NCBI GenBank assembly: GCA_036259875.1
Contig: DATAAZ010000001.1
Coordinates: forward strand, 1 to 52,074
Direction of reading: 5' to 3'
Origin: DATAAZ01 sp036259875
GTDB lineage: Bacteria; Actinomycetota; Thermoleophilia; Gaiellales; Gaiellaceae
Length of the DNA stretch: 52,074 nucleotides
Of the stretch, positions 43,657 to 51,480 are shown one piece after another (the stretch's first letter is position 1; each line of letters opens with the position of its first letter). Made by a program: the position numbers and the translations under genes. The notes under the pieces were generated by a model. The model was not told the DNA's origin. It was given only the letters and a program-made list of their open reading frames with translations, and ran no database searches.

Positions 43657-44991
43657 GTGAGCGAGACCGCGCCCAGGGAGCTCTGGGGCGCCGAGACGGA
43701 AAAGGCGATCGCGAACTTCAAGCTGTCGGGCGAGCCGGTTCCCGCCGCCGTCGTCCGGTGGCTCGGCCGGATCAAGGCCGCGGCCGCGCGCGTGAACGCC
43801 GAGCTCGGGCTTCTCGATGCCGACGTGGCCGAGCGGATCGCGTCCGCGGCCGACCGCGTCGCCGCCGGCGAGTTCGACGACCAGTTCCCGGTCGACGTCT
43901 TTCAGACGGGCTCGGGAACGTCGTCGAACATGAACGCAAACGAGGTGATCGCGGCGCTCGCCGGCGACGGCGTGCATCCGAACGATCACGTGAACCTCGG
44001 TCAATCGTCGAACGACGTCTTCCCGTCGGCCGTCCATCTCGCCGTGCTCGGCGAGCTGACGAGCGATCTCCTGCCGGCGCTCGGGCGGCTCGCGGAGTCG
44101 CTCGAAGCGAAGGCCGAGGAGTTCGACGACGTCGTCAAGGCGGGCCGGACGCATCTGATGGACGCCGTACCGGTGACGCTCGGACAGGAGTTCGGCGGCT
44201 ACGCGGGCCAGGTGCGTCTGGCGATCGAGCGCATCGAGGCGACGCTGGAACGCGTGGGCCGGATCCCTCTCGGCGGAACCGCCACCGGAACCGGGCTGAA
44301 CGCACACCCCGAGTTCGCCGAGCGCGTCCGCGTGCGGCTGTCCGAGGAGACCGGGCTGACGATCCTGCCTCCCGCGGATCCCTTCGAGGCGCAGGCCGCC
44401 CGCGACGCGCTCGTCGAGGCGTCGGGAGCGCTGAAGACGGTCGCCGTCTCGCTCACGAAGGTCGCAAACGACATCCGCCTGATGGGGTCCGGGCCGCGCG
44501 CGGGGCTCGCCGAGATCCGGCTGCCCGAGCTCCAGAAGGGTAGTTCGATCATGCCCGGGAAGGTGAACCCGGTCGTTCCCGAGGTTGTTACCCAGGTTGC
44601 GGCGCAGGCGATCGGAAACGACGCGGCGATCACGGTCGGCGGGCTCCAGGGCCACTTCGAGCTGAACGTCTTCGTCCCGCTGATCGCGCGTAACCTGCTC
44701 GACTCGATCCGCCTGCTTGCCGCCGCGAGCCGGCTTTTCGCGGATCGGTGCGTGGAGGGGATCGAGGCCAACCGCGCGCAATGCGAGCGCTACGCCGAGC
44801 TCACGCTCTCCGCAGCGACCGCCCTCAATCCCCACGTCGGGTACGACCTCGCGACCGAGATCGTCAAGGAGGCGGCGGTGACGGGCCGGCCGCTGCGCGA
44901 CGTGGCGCGCGAGAAAGGCGTGGACGAGCGCGTCCTCGACGAGGCGCTGGATTATCGGGCAATGGCCCGACCGCACCGACCGCCCGCCTAG
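43657..44991 (+). CDS. fumC: class II fumarate hydratase
   Basis: A 444-residue protein from GTG 43657 of the aspartase/fumarase superfamily. GSSIMPGKVNP is the catalytic loop signature; QTGSGTSSNMNANEV, NDHVNLGQSSNDVFPSA, GRTHLMDAVP and GGTATGTGLN are the other active-site segments and match fumarase rather than aspartase. It hydrates fumarate to malate in the citric acid cycle. The N-terminus is about 15 residues shorter than in E. coli FumC. It is followed by a hairpin. Confidence 0.93.
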   Translation: MSETAPRELWGAETEKAIANFKLSGEPVPAAVVRWLGRIKAAAARVNAELGLLDADVAERIASAADRVAAGEFDDQFPVDVFQTGSGTSSNMNANEVIAALAGDGVHPNDHVNLGQSSNDVFPSAVHLAVLGELTSDLLPALGRLAESLEAKAEEFDDVVKAGRTHLMDAVPVTLGQEFGGYAGQVRLAIERIEATLERVGRIPLGGTATGTGLNAHPEFAERVRVRLSEETGLTILPPADPFEAQAARDALVEASGALKTVAVSLTKVANDIRLMGSGPRAGLAEIRLPELQKGSSIMPGKVNPVVPEVVTQVAAQAIGNDAAITVGGLQGHFELNVFVPLIARNLLDSIRLLAAASRLFADRCVEGIEANRAQCERYAELTLSAATALNPHVGYDLATEIVKEAAVTGRPLRDVAREKGVDERVLDEALDYRAMARPHRPPA

Positions 44992-45004
44992 ATTCTCCCT
45001 GCAA

Positions 45005-45025
45005 ATGGGCGGTTATTCCGCCCAT
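45005..45025 (+). terminator. hairpin after fumC
   Basis: ATGGGCGG (45005-45012), loop TTATT, CCGCCCAT (45018-45025): perfect eight-base-pair stem 13 bases after the fumC stop. Confidence 0.6.
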
Positions 45026-45032
45026 ATGACGA

Positions 45033-45092
45033 ATGTAAGCATTTCGCAAGAAATGTGTATGAACGGGCGCGCTCTCCGGCGCGGATGTAAGC
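45033..45092 (+). promoter_or_regulatory. possible regulatory region upstream of the secreted-protein gene
   Basis: ATGTAAGC occurs at 45033-45040 and 45085-45092, 52 bases apart (near five helical turns), and CATTTC-GCAA-GAAATG forms an inverted repeat at 45040-45055. The region is AT-richer than anything around it. Which protein binds is unknown. Confidence 0.35.
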
Positions 45093-45127
45093 CTGTTCGC
45101 CCGAGAGACCGATAGGGAAGGAGGGTC

Positions 45128-45841
45128 ATGCCAGCCCCCCGCACGAAGCTCCTCGCCCTCGGCACCCTCGCAGCGCTGACGCTGTCCCCGGCCGCAGGGG
45201 CCTCGATCAAGATCGCAGGGAACGCGCACGACCCGGCGCTCCGCGTGAACGCAGCCGGGTACGCGACCGTCCTCTACACGAAACACGGCCGGCGCATGTC
45301 GGCCGTCGTCACGCCGAGCGGGCGGACGGTCTGGGGCCGCCAGGCCCCAGGCAGAGACGTCTCCTCGCCCACGAGCGCGGTGTCGATCCCGTTCGCGGTC
45401 GCGCTTCGCCAGACGCCGAACGGCCGGTTCTGGGCGCTCCAGGCGTGGCGCCGTCTGAGGCACGGGCAAATCGAGCTCCGCCTCTCCCGCTGGCGCGGGG
45501 AGCCAACCCGGCTCCAGCTCTGGACGTGGTGCTGCCGGTGGCGGAGCGAGATCGTCCGCGGGCGCGCCACCTTCCAGGGCCGGCCAATCTTCGGCTACCA
45601 CTCGACTCCGGCCGGCGTCCCGACCGACGGCCTCGGTCGCAACGTGTACATCGACTCGTTGCGCCGGGGCCGCTGGACGCGCCTCATGGGAATCCTGACG
45701 CACCGTCCGACTGGGCGCTTCGGCCTCTGGATCCGGCGGTACTGGCGCGGGTCGATGTACCGCGCGTCGATGGTCGGGCCGAACTGGGGTCGGATGATCG
45801 GGCCGGACGCTCACGCGTGCTGCCCGCCGTCGTCGCTCTAA
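45128..45841 (+). CDS. secreted protein of unknown function
   Basis: A 237-residue protein with GGAAGGAGGG just before ATG 45128. A signal peptide (TKLLALGTLAALTLSPAAGA) precedes a beta-rich, Arg- and Trp-rich domain. WTWCCRWRSE and CCPPSSL at the C-terminus supply two Cys-Cys pairs that may form disulfides outside the cell. No family recognised. Confidence 0.7.
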   Translation: MPAPRTKLLALGTLAALTLSPAAGASIKIAGNAHDPALRVNAAGYATVLYTKHGRRMSAVVTPSGRTVWGRQAPGRDVSSPTSAVSIPFAVALRQTPNGRFWALQAWRRLRHGQIELRLSRWRGEPTRLQLWTWCCRWRSEIVRGRATFQGRPIFGYHSTPAGVPTDGLGRNVYIDSLRRGRWTRLMGILTHRPTGRFGLWIRRYWRGSMYRASMVGPNWGRMIGPDAHACCPPSSL

Positions 45842-45870
45842 CCGGCATACGGGCGAGACGTGTCCGGCCC

Positions 45871-45888
45871 GGCGGGTCATGACCCGCC
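45871..45888. terminator. bidirectional hairpin between convergent genes
   Basis: GGCGGGTC-AT-GACCCGCC forms an eight-base-pair perfect stem directly between the ends of the secreted-protein gene and the aminotransferase gene. Confidence 0.6.
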
Positions 45889-45889
45889 C

Positions 45890-46912
45890 CTAGGCCAGTG
45901 CCGCGAGCGCCGCGTCGACGTCGGCTTCCGTGTTGTAGACGTGGAACGACGCGCGCAGGCTCCCCGCGCGCACCGCAGCGCGGATGCCTGCCCGCTCGAG
46001 TCGTTCCTCCGCGCCCGGTACCTCGAGCGAGACGATCGCGGAATCGCCCGGCGGCAGCCCGAGCCCGGCGCGGAATCGGTTCGCGAGCGCGAGGTCGTGC
46101 TCGTGGATCGCCTCCACGCCGATTTGCTCGATCACCTCGAGCGCCGGCGCGGCGCCGACCCACGAGAACCATGCGGGCGAGATGTCGAGCCGCCGCGCGC
46201 TCGCCGCGAGGCGAGGCGGAAGGCCGTAGTACGACCCGTACGGGTCCTCGGCCGACCACCAGTTCGCCGCCAGCGGGGGAACGGTGTCGAGGAGGTCGGG
46301 ACGGACGACGAGGTAGGCGGTGCCGCGCGGCGCCATCAGCCACTTGTAGCCGGCACAGACGAGGAAGTCGACCTGGTCGCCCCGGACCGGCAGCCAGCCG
46401 CATGCGTGTGTCGCGTCGAGGAGGACGAGCGCGCCGTGCGCCCGCGCCGCGGACGCGATCGAGTCGAGGTCCGCCACTTCGCCCGACGACGACTGGACCG
46501 CGCTCAGCGCGACCAGGTATGTCGCCTCGTCGATCGCGTCCGCAAGCGCGACGAGCGGTGCGGTCGTGACGTCGTTCCGGAGGGCGAGCGGGAAGAGGAG
46601 CGAAGCGAAATCGCGTTCCGGCGCGACGACGCGGGCGCCTGCCGGGATCGTCGCCGCGACGAGCGAGACGAGCTGCGACACGGTCGAGGCCGTCGCGACG
46701 TGCTCGGGGTCGACGTCGACGAGGCGCGCGAACGCTGCCCGGGCTCGCTCGGTCCGCTCGTTCCACGGCTCCCAGCTCGCCTGGCCATGAAACCAGTCCG
46801 CGAGCGCGGCCTGGAGCTCGTCCCATGCGGGCCGGGGGGGCAGCCCGAAGCTCGCCGTGTTCAGGTAGGGCGCCGCGGGCGACCAGAAAGCCTGCGCCTC
46901 GTGGAGCTCCAC
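45890..46912 (-). CDS. class V aminotransferase-like PLP enzyme
   Basis: A 340-residue protein. GTG 46912 is used because AGGA lies eight bases upstream and LHEAQAFWSPAAPYLNTASF is the natural N-terminus. LVLLDATHACGWLPV provides the PLP-binding Asp and His-like positions, and FLVCAGYKWLMAPRGTAYL the Schiff-base Lys. This is the fold of cysteine desulfurases, kynureninases and isopenicillin-N-epimerase-like enzymes. The catalytic Cys loop of desulfurases is not seen. Reaction not assignable. Confidence 0.82.
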   Translation of the reverse strand: MELHEAQAFWSPAAPYLNTASFGLPPRPAWDELQAALADWFHGQASWEPWNERTERARAAFARLVDVDPEHVATASTVSQLVSLVAATIPAGARVVAPERDFASLLFPLALRNDVTTAPLVALADAIDEATYLVALSAVQSSSGEVADLDSIASAARAHGALVLLDATHACGWLPVRGDQVDFLVCAGYKWLMAPRGTAYLVVRPDLLDTVPPLAANWWSAEDPYGSYYGLPPRLAASARRLDISPAWFSWVGAAPALEVIEQIGVEAIHEHDLALANRFRAGLGLPPGDSAIVSLEVPGAEERLERAGIRAAVRAGSLRASFHVYNTEADVDAALAALA

Positions 46913-46967
46913 GCCGTGGATCCTAGGGAGAAAGAATCGCGGTGCGCGCAGCGAATACGGCGACATC

Positions 46968-47324
46968 GTGCAGCCGAGCGGCAGGTGGCTGGTGGTCGCG
47001 GCGACCTTCGTCGCGGTGCTTCTCGTCGCGACGGGAACGACGTTCGTCGGCGTGCGGGCGAAGGTCGACGAGCTCGTCGGCGATCGCTCCGGCGACGGCC
47101 AGAGCGGCGCGCAGATCTCGCCCGCGGAGTTCGAAAGCGTCGACGTCGGCATGGCCCCCGCGACGCTCGGCGACCTCGTCGGCGAGCCCGAGGCGACGAG
47201 CAGGAGCCGCCTCGAAGGGCTCCGGATCGAGTGCTGGTACTACGGCGTCAGCGGCGGGGCCGGCGCGTACCAGCTCTGTTTTGCGAACGGCAAACTTCGG
47301 ACAAAGACGCGGTTCGGCCGGTGA
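46968..47324 (+). CDS. membrane-anchored small protein with SmpA/BamE-like C-terminus
   Basis: A 118-residue protein from GTG 46968. One N-terminal membrane span (WLVVAATFVAVLLVATGTTFVG) and a polar linker lead to an exported domain: VDVGMAPATLGDLVGEP is like the GxxxxxVxxxLGxP element of SmpA/OmlA-type folds, followed by ECWYYGVSG and YQLCFANGKL, with two Cys that may pair. Function unknown. It ends eight bases from lipA, convergent. Confidence 0.6.
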   Translation: MQPSGRWLVVAATFVAVLLVATGTTFVGVRAKVDELVGDRSGDGQSGAQISPAEFESVDVGMAPATLGDLVGEPEATSRSRLEGLRIECWYYGVSGGAGAYQLCFANGKLRTKTRFGR

Positions 47325-47331
47325 CCGCCGG

Positions 47332-48252
47332 CTAGTACGCGACCGCGCGTGAGCCCGTCTCGGCGGCGTGCCGCTGCTCGTCGGCGCGGTACGACGAGCG
47401 GACGAGCGGTCCTGAGAACACGGAGCCGAAGCCGAGCGCGTCGCCCTGCTCGCGAAGCCAGCGGAACTCGTCGGGGTGGACCCACCGGTCGATCTTCGCG
47501 TGCTTCGGCGAGGGCTGGAGGTACTGGCCGATCGTGACGACGTCGACGCCGTGCTCGCGGAGGTCGCGCATCGTCTCGACGACCTCCCCGTTCGTCTCCC
47601 CAAGGCCGACGATGATCCCCGACTTCGTGAGTACGGGGTACTCCGCGACCTCCTTCGCCCGGCGGAGCAGCCAGAGCGCCCTTTCGTAGGAGGCCTTGGC
47701 ACCGCGCATCTTCCGGTGCAGGCGCCGTACCGTCTCGATGTTGTGATTGAAGACCTCCGGCCGTGAATCGAGGACGATGCTGAGCGCATCGTCCTCGAAG
47801 TCGAGGAAATCGGGAGTCAGCACTTCCACGCTCGCGTCGGGCAGTCGTGCCTTGAGGGCTCGTACCGTCGCGGCGAAGTGGCCTGCTCCCTTGTCGGGGA
47901 GGTCGTCGCGGTCGACCGACGTCACGACGACGTGCCGGAGCTCCATCTGGGCGGCCGCATGCGCGAGGCGGAGCGGCTCGAGCGGGTCGGGGGGATGCTG
48001 GGGGCGGCCCGAGTGCACGTAGCAGTATCGGCAGGCACGGGTGCACGTGTCGCCGAGGATCTGGAACGTCGCCGTCCCGCGGCCCCAGCACTCGGCGATG
48101 TTCGGGCAGCGCGCCTCCTCGCAGATCGTGTGCAGGCGCTGGCCGTGGATGAGCTTCCGGACGTCGAAGTAGCGCGAGCTCGCGCCGGGCGCCCTGACCT
48201 TCATCCATTCGGGCCGGCGCGGTCGCTCGGCGACGGGAAGCGAGCTCTGCAT
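47332..48252 (-). CDS. lipA: lipoyl synthase
   Basis: A 306-residue radical-SAM enzyme. CTRACRYC binds the SAM cluster; CEEARCPNIAECW binds the auxiliary cluster that gives sulfur; the C-terminal SSY (VRSSYRADE) supplies its serine ligand. It inserts two sulfurs into octanoyl chains on lipoyl domains, such as the one encoded at 51480. ATG at 48252. lipB is upstream on the same strand, 224 bases away. Confidence 0.97.
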   Translation of the reverse strand: MQSSLPVAERPRRPEWMKVRAPGASSRYFDVRKLIHGQRLHTICEEARCPNIAECWGRGTATFQILGDTCTRACRYCYVHSGRPQHPPDPLEPLRLAHAAAQMELRHVVVTSVDRDDLPDKGAGHFAATVRALKARLPDASVEVLTPDFLDFEDDALSIVLDSRPEVFNHNIETVRRLHRKMRGAKASYERALWLLRRAKEVAEYPVLTKSGIIVGLGETNGEVVETMRDLREHGVDVVTIGQYLQPSPKHAKIDRWVHPDEFRWLREQGDALGFGSVFSGPLVRSSYRADEQRHAAETGSRAVAY

Positions 48253-48290
48253 CGGCGCCCAGTCTAGTTCGGCGCGCCTGGCTGGCGATC

Positions 48291-48473
48291 ATGGCGCGCC
48301 GTGACCGCGGGCGTCTTCGCCGCGATGCCGCTCGACGGGCTCCCTCGGAGACCCGGCTGGTCGATTCGACCGATCTGAAGCCGACGCTCGTCGTCCTCGG
48401 AGGGATCTACCTCCTCGCCACGTTCTTGCCGCTCTTCGACCGAAGCTGGCGTGCGCCCGACCACACCGCGTAG
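48291..48473 (+). CDS. possible small membrane protein
   Basis: A 60-residue frame from ATG 48291 between lipA and lipB but on the opposite strand. The first 25 residues are very Arg-rich; then TLVVLGGIYLLATFLPLF could span the membrane. No ribosome binding site. It might be spurious; the hydrophobic segment is the only support. Confidence 0.3.
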   Translation: MARRDRGRLRRDAARRAPSETRLVDSTDLKPTLVVLGGIYLLATFLPLFDRSWRAPDHTA

Positions 48474-48476
48474 CGA

Positions 48477-49190
48477 TCAGCTGCGATCGTCCAGGCGTGC
48501 GTGGAGCGGCTGCGCCCACAGACCCGGGCCGTCGTCGGCGGGCAGCTCCTCGAGCTGGAGGCCGAAGACGTCCTCCAGCGCCGCCACGGCGGCTGGGCGC
48601 ACTTCGTCTACCGGCACGGGCTGGCCGAGCTCGCGCGCCAACGTCGTGAACGCGGCGTCGTCGAGCCCGCAGGCGGTGATCCACTCGGTGAAGGGGGCCG
48701 GGTCGAGGTCGACGTTCAACGCGTAGCCGTGCGTCGTCACCCAGCGCGAGATGTGCACGCCGATCGAGCAGATCTTCCGCGGCGGACGCTCCAACCAGAC
48801 TCCGGTGAGGCCGTCGATGCGCGTGGCCGCGATCTCGAAGCCGGCAAGCGTCCGGATGACGGCGTCCTCGAGTTCGCGGCAGTACTTTCGCACGTCGCGG
48901 CCGTGGCGGTTCAGGTCGAGGATCGGGTAGCAGACGAGCTGCCCCGGCCCGTGAAACGTCGACTTCCCGCCCCGGTCCGTCTCGACGACCTCGACGGACG
49001 CCCCGTCGGGGACGTGCACCTCGTTTGCGCCGGTTCGGCGGCCGAGCGTCACGACCGGGGGGTGCTCGAGGAGGACGACGGTGTCCGGGATCGCCCCCTG
49101 GGAGACTGCTGCCGCGAGGGAGCGCTGGAGATCCCACGCCTCGCGATAGGGCGTCGCGCCGAGGTGCAGGACGTACGCGGCGCGACTCAC
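48477..49190 (-). CDS. lipB: lipoyl(octanoyl) transferase
   Basis: A 237-residue protein from GTG 49190. RGGKSTFHGPGQLVCYPI is the family signature and KICSIGVHISRWVTTHGYAL carries the active-site Lys. The catalytic Cys lies in ITACGLDDA. LipB moves octanoate from acyl carrier protein to lipoyl domains, after which LipA finishes the cofactor. The frame is open upstream, but the start fits the usual N-terminus. Confidence 0.96.
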   Translation of the reverse strand: MSRAAYVLHLGATPYREAWDLQRSLAAAVSQGAIPDTVVLLEHPPVVTLGRRTGANEVHVPDGASVEVVETDRGGKSTFHGPGQLVCYPILDLNRHGRDVRKYCRELEDAVIRTLAGFEIAATRIDGLTGVWLERPPRKICSIGVHISRWVTTHGYALNVDLDPAPFTEWITACGLDDAAFTTLARELGQPVPVDEVRPAAVAALEDVFGLQLEELPADDGPGLWAQPLHARLDDRS

Positions 49191-49247
49191 TCGGCAAGCG
49201 TACCCCCCGTGCCGTTTCGCCACGGCCCGCCCGGGTACGGACGGCGA

Positions 49248-49991
49248 GTGTTGCGCCGCGATATCGCCCCGGGCGTACATCTCGTCCAGGACGCGCACAC
49301 GAACTGGTACCTGGTCGAGGAGGATGGCCGACTCACGATCGTCGACACGGGACACCCGCGGTCCTGGCGGTCGCTCCACGAGGCGCTCACAACGCTCGGC
49401 CGACGGTCGAGCGACATCGAGGCGGTCATCCTCACGCACGGCCACTTCGACCACATGGGGTTCGCCGAGCGCGCCCGTACGGAGCTCGGTCTCGTCCCAT
49501 TGGTGCACGAGCTCGAGGTCCCCGTCGTTCGCCGACCCTGGCGGTACGACCACGAGCGCAGCCGGCTTCGCTACTTCGCGCGCCACCCGGAGTTCGTGCG
49601 GATCTTCCTCGGGATGGGAGCTGCGGGGGCGCTCTGGGTCAGGGGACTGAGGCGCGGCCGGACGTTCGCGAGCGACGCCGAGCTCGAGGTCCCCGGCCGG
49701 CCGCGCGTCGTCTTCACGCCCGGACACACCTACGGCCACTGCTCGTTCCACCTCCCGAAGCGAGCGATCGTTCTCGCGGGCGACGCTCTTGTGACGCTGA
49801 ACCCGTACACCGGTCGAAGAGGGCCGCAGATCGTTGCCGGGGCGGCGACGGCGGACAGCGCCCAGGCACTCGCGTCGCTCGACAGGCTCGCGGCGACGAG
49901 AGCCCAGATCGTGCTGACGGGCCACGGCGAGCCGTGGACGGACGGCGTCGACTCCGCGGTCGAGCAGGCGCGCGACGCCGGCCCGTCCTAG
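49248..49991 (+). CDS. metallo-beta-lactamase-fold hydrolase
   Basis: A 247-residue protein from GTG 49248 (an in-frame GTG at 49209 is an alternative). LTHGHFDHMGFAERA is the HxHxDH metal site, FTPGHTYGHCSFHLP holds the third His, VLAGDALVT the bridging Asp, and TGHGEP the last His. General hydrolase; substrate unknown. Convergent with the E2 gene, 19 bases apart, and divergent from lipB. Confidence 0.88.
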   Translation: MLRRDIAPGVHLVQDAHTNWYLVEEDGRLTIVDTGHPRSWRSLHEALTTLGRRSSDIEAVILTHGHFDHMGFAERARTELGLVPLVHELEVPVVRRPWRYDHERSRLRYFARHPEFVRIFLGMGAAGALWVRGLRRGRTFASDAELEVPGRPRVVFTPGHTYGHCSFHLPKRAIVLAGDALVTLNPYTGRRGPQIVAGAATADSAQALASLDRLAATRAQIVLTGHGEPWTDGVDSAVEQARDAGPS

Positions 49992-50010
49992 CGGCGGCTA
50001 GAGCGTTCCG

Positions 50011-51480
50011 TTAGTACGCGTCCTCGTCCCACGTCTGGAGGCGCTCCTTCAGGTCGCGCATGAACTGCGCGGCATACGCGCCGTCGACGAGGCGATGGTC
50101 GTACGAGAGGCAGAGGTTCATCATCGGGCGAATCGCGATCGCGTCGTTTCCGTCCGTGTCTGTCACGACGACCGGCCGCTTGACGAGCGCCTCGACGTCG
50201 AGGATCGCGACCTGCGGCTGGCTGATGATCGGCGTGCCGTGGATAGCGCCGAAGCCGCCCGGGTTGGTGATCGTGAACGTTCCGCCCTGGACGTCGTCCG
50301 GCAGGAGCTTCTTCGTCCGGGCCCGCTCGGCGATGTCGATGATCGCGCGCGTGAGCCCGAGCAGGTTGAGGGCCTCGGCGTTCTTCACGACGGGGACGAT
50401 CAACCCCTTGCCGCCCTCGAGCGCGACCGCGATCCCCAGGTTGACGTAGCTCTTCGTCACGATCGAGTCGCCCCGGACCTCCGCGTTCATCCACGGCCAG
50501 TCGCCGATCGCGTCGACGGTCGCGCGCGCGATCAGGGGGAGGTACGTGAGCCTGACGCCGTGGCGCTCGGTGTACTCGCGCTTCAGGTTCTCGCGGATCG
50601 CGACCACCTTCGACATGTCGATCTCGAACGTCGTCGTCACGTGCGCCGACGTGTCGAGCGAGCGGCGCATGTGCTCGGCAATCCCCTTGCGCATCGGCGT
50701 CATCGGCTCGACCGTCTCGCCGGCGCCCGGCTCGGCGGAGGGCGCGGCGGCGACCGGCGCGGGCCGCGGTGGGGCGGACGGCGGGGCCGCCTCGGGAGCG
50801 GGCGCGGCGGGTGCCGGAGCCTCAGGTGCCGGAGCGGCGGGTGCGGGCGCGGCCTCGGGCGTCGGCGCGGCCTCGGCAGCGCCGCGCTCGATGAACTGGA
50901 GGATGTCCTTCTTCGTGACGCGACCGCCGCGGCCCGTCCCTGTCACCTGCGAGACGTCAACGCCGTGCTCGGCGGCGATCCGGCCGACGACGGGCGAGAC
51001 GAACGCCTTGTCGCCCCTGCCGTCGCCGGCGGGCTCGACGGCCGGCGCGGGCACAGGAGCCGCCGGCTCGGCGCGGGTCGGCGGCGGCTCGGCCGGCGCC
51101 GCGGCGGGCTCAGCCTGCTCGACCGTGGCCGCGGTCGGGGCGTCACCCTCGGCGCTGGAAGGCACGTCGGCGGAGGCCGCGCCTGCCTGGGTCGCCGGCT
51201 CGGGGACGCTCGGCGCTTCCGCGGCGGCGCCTTCGGGCGCGATGACCGCGATCTTCGTCCCGACCGCCACCGTCTCCCCCTCCTGGGAGAGGATCTCGCG
51301 GACGACGCCGCTCGCCGGGCTCGGAACCTCGGTGTCGACCTTGTCGGTCGAGATCTCGAGGAGCGGCTCGTCCGCCTCGATCGACTCGCCGGCCTGCTTG
51401 AGCCACTTCGTGATCGTCCCCTCCGAGACCGACACGCCCATCTGGGGCATCACCACGTCGACGGCGGTTCCGGTCGGCAC
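50011..51480 (-). CDS. 2-oxoacid dehydrogenase E2 component (dihydrolipoyl acyltransferase)
   Basis: A 489-residue protein from GTG 51480, sharing a G with the E1-beta stop (TAGTG). One lipoyl domain (Lys47 in EISTDKVDTE) is followed by a long Ala/Pro/Glu linker, a peripheral-subunit-binding domain (FVSPVVGRIAAEHGVDVSQV), a second Ala/Pro linker and the acyltransferase domain ending LSYDHRLVDGAYAAQF with the catalytic His. It carries acyl groups between E1 and E3. Pyruvate versus branched-chain 2-oxoacids cannot be told. Its lipoyl group would be made by LipA/LipB next door. Confidence 0.92.
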   Translation of the reverse strand: MPTGTAVDVVMPQMGVSVSEGTITKWLKQAGESIEADEPLLEISTDKVDTEVPSPASGVVREILSQEGETVAVGTKIAVIAPEGAAAEAPSVPEPATQAGAASADVPSSAEGDAPTAATVEQAEPAAAPAEPPPTRAEPAAPVPAPAVEPAGDGRGDKAFVSPVVGRIAAEHGVDVSQVTGTGRGGRVTKKDILQFIERGAAEAAPTPEAAPAPAAPAPEAPAPAAPAPEAAPPSAPPRPAPVAAAPSAEPGAGETVEPMTPMRKGIAEHMRRSLDTSAHVTTTFEIDMSKVVAIRENLKREYTERHGVRLTYLPLIARATVDAIGDWPWMNAEVRGDSIVTKSYVNLGIAVALEGGKGLIVPVVKNAEALNLLGLTRAIIDIAERARTKKLLPDDVQGGTFTITNPGGFGAIHGTPIISQPQVAILDVEALVKRPVVVTDTDGNDAIAIRPMMNLCLSYDHRLVDGAYAAQFMRDLKERLQTWDEDAY

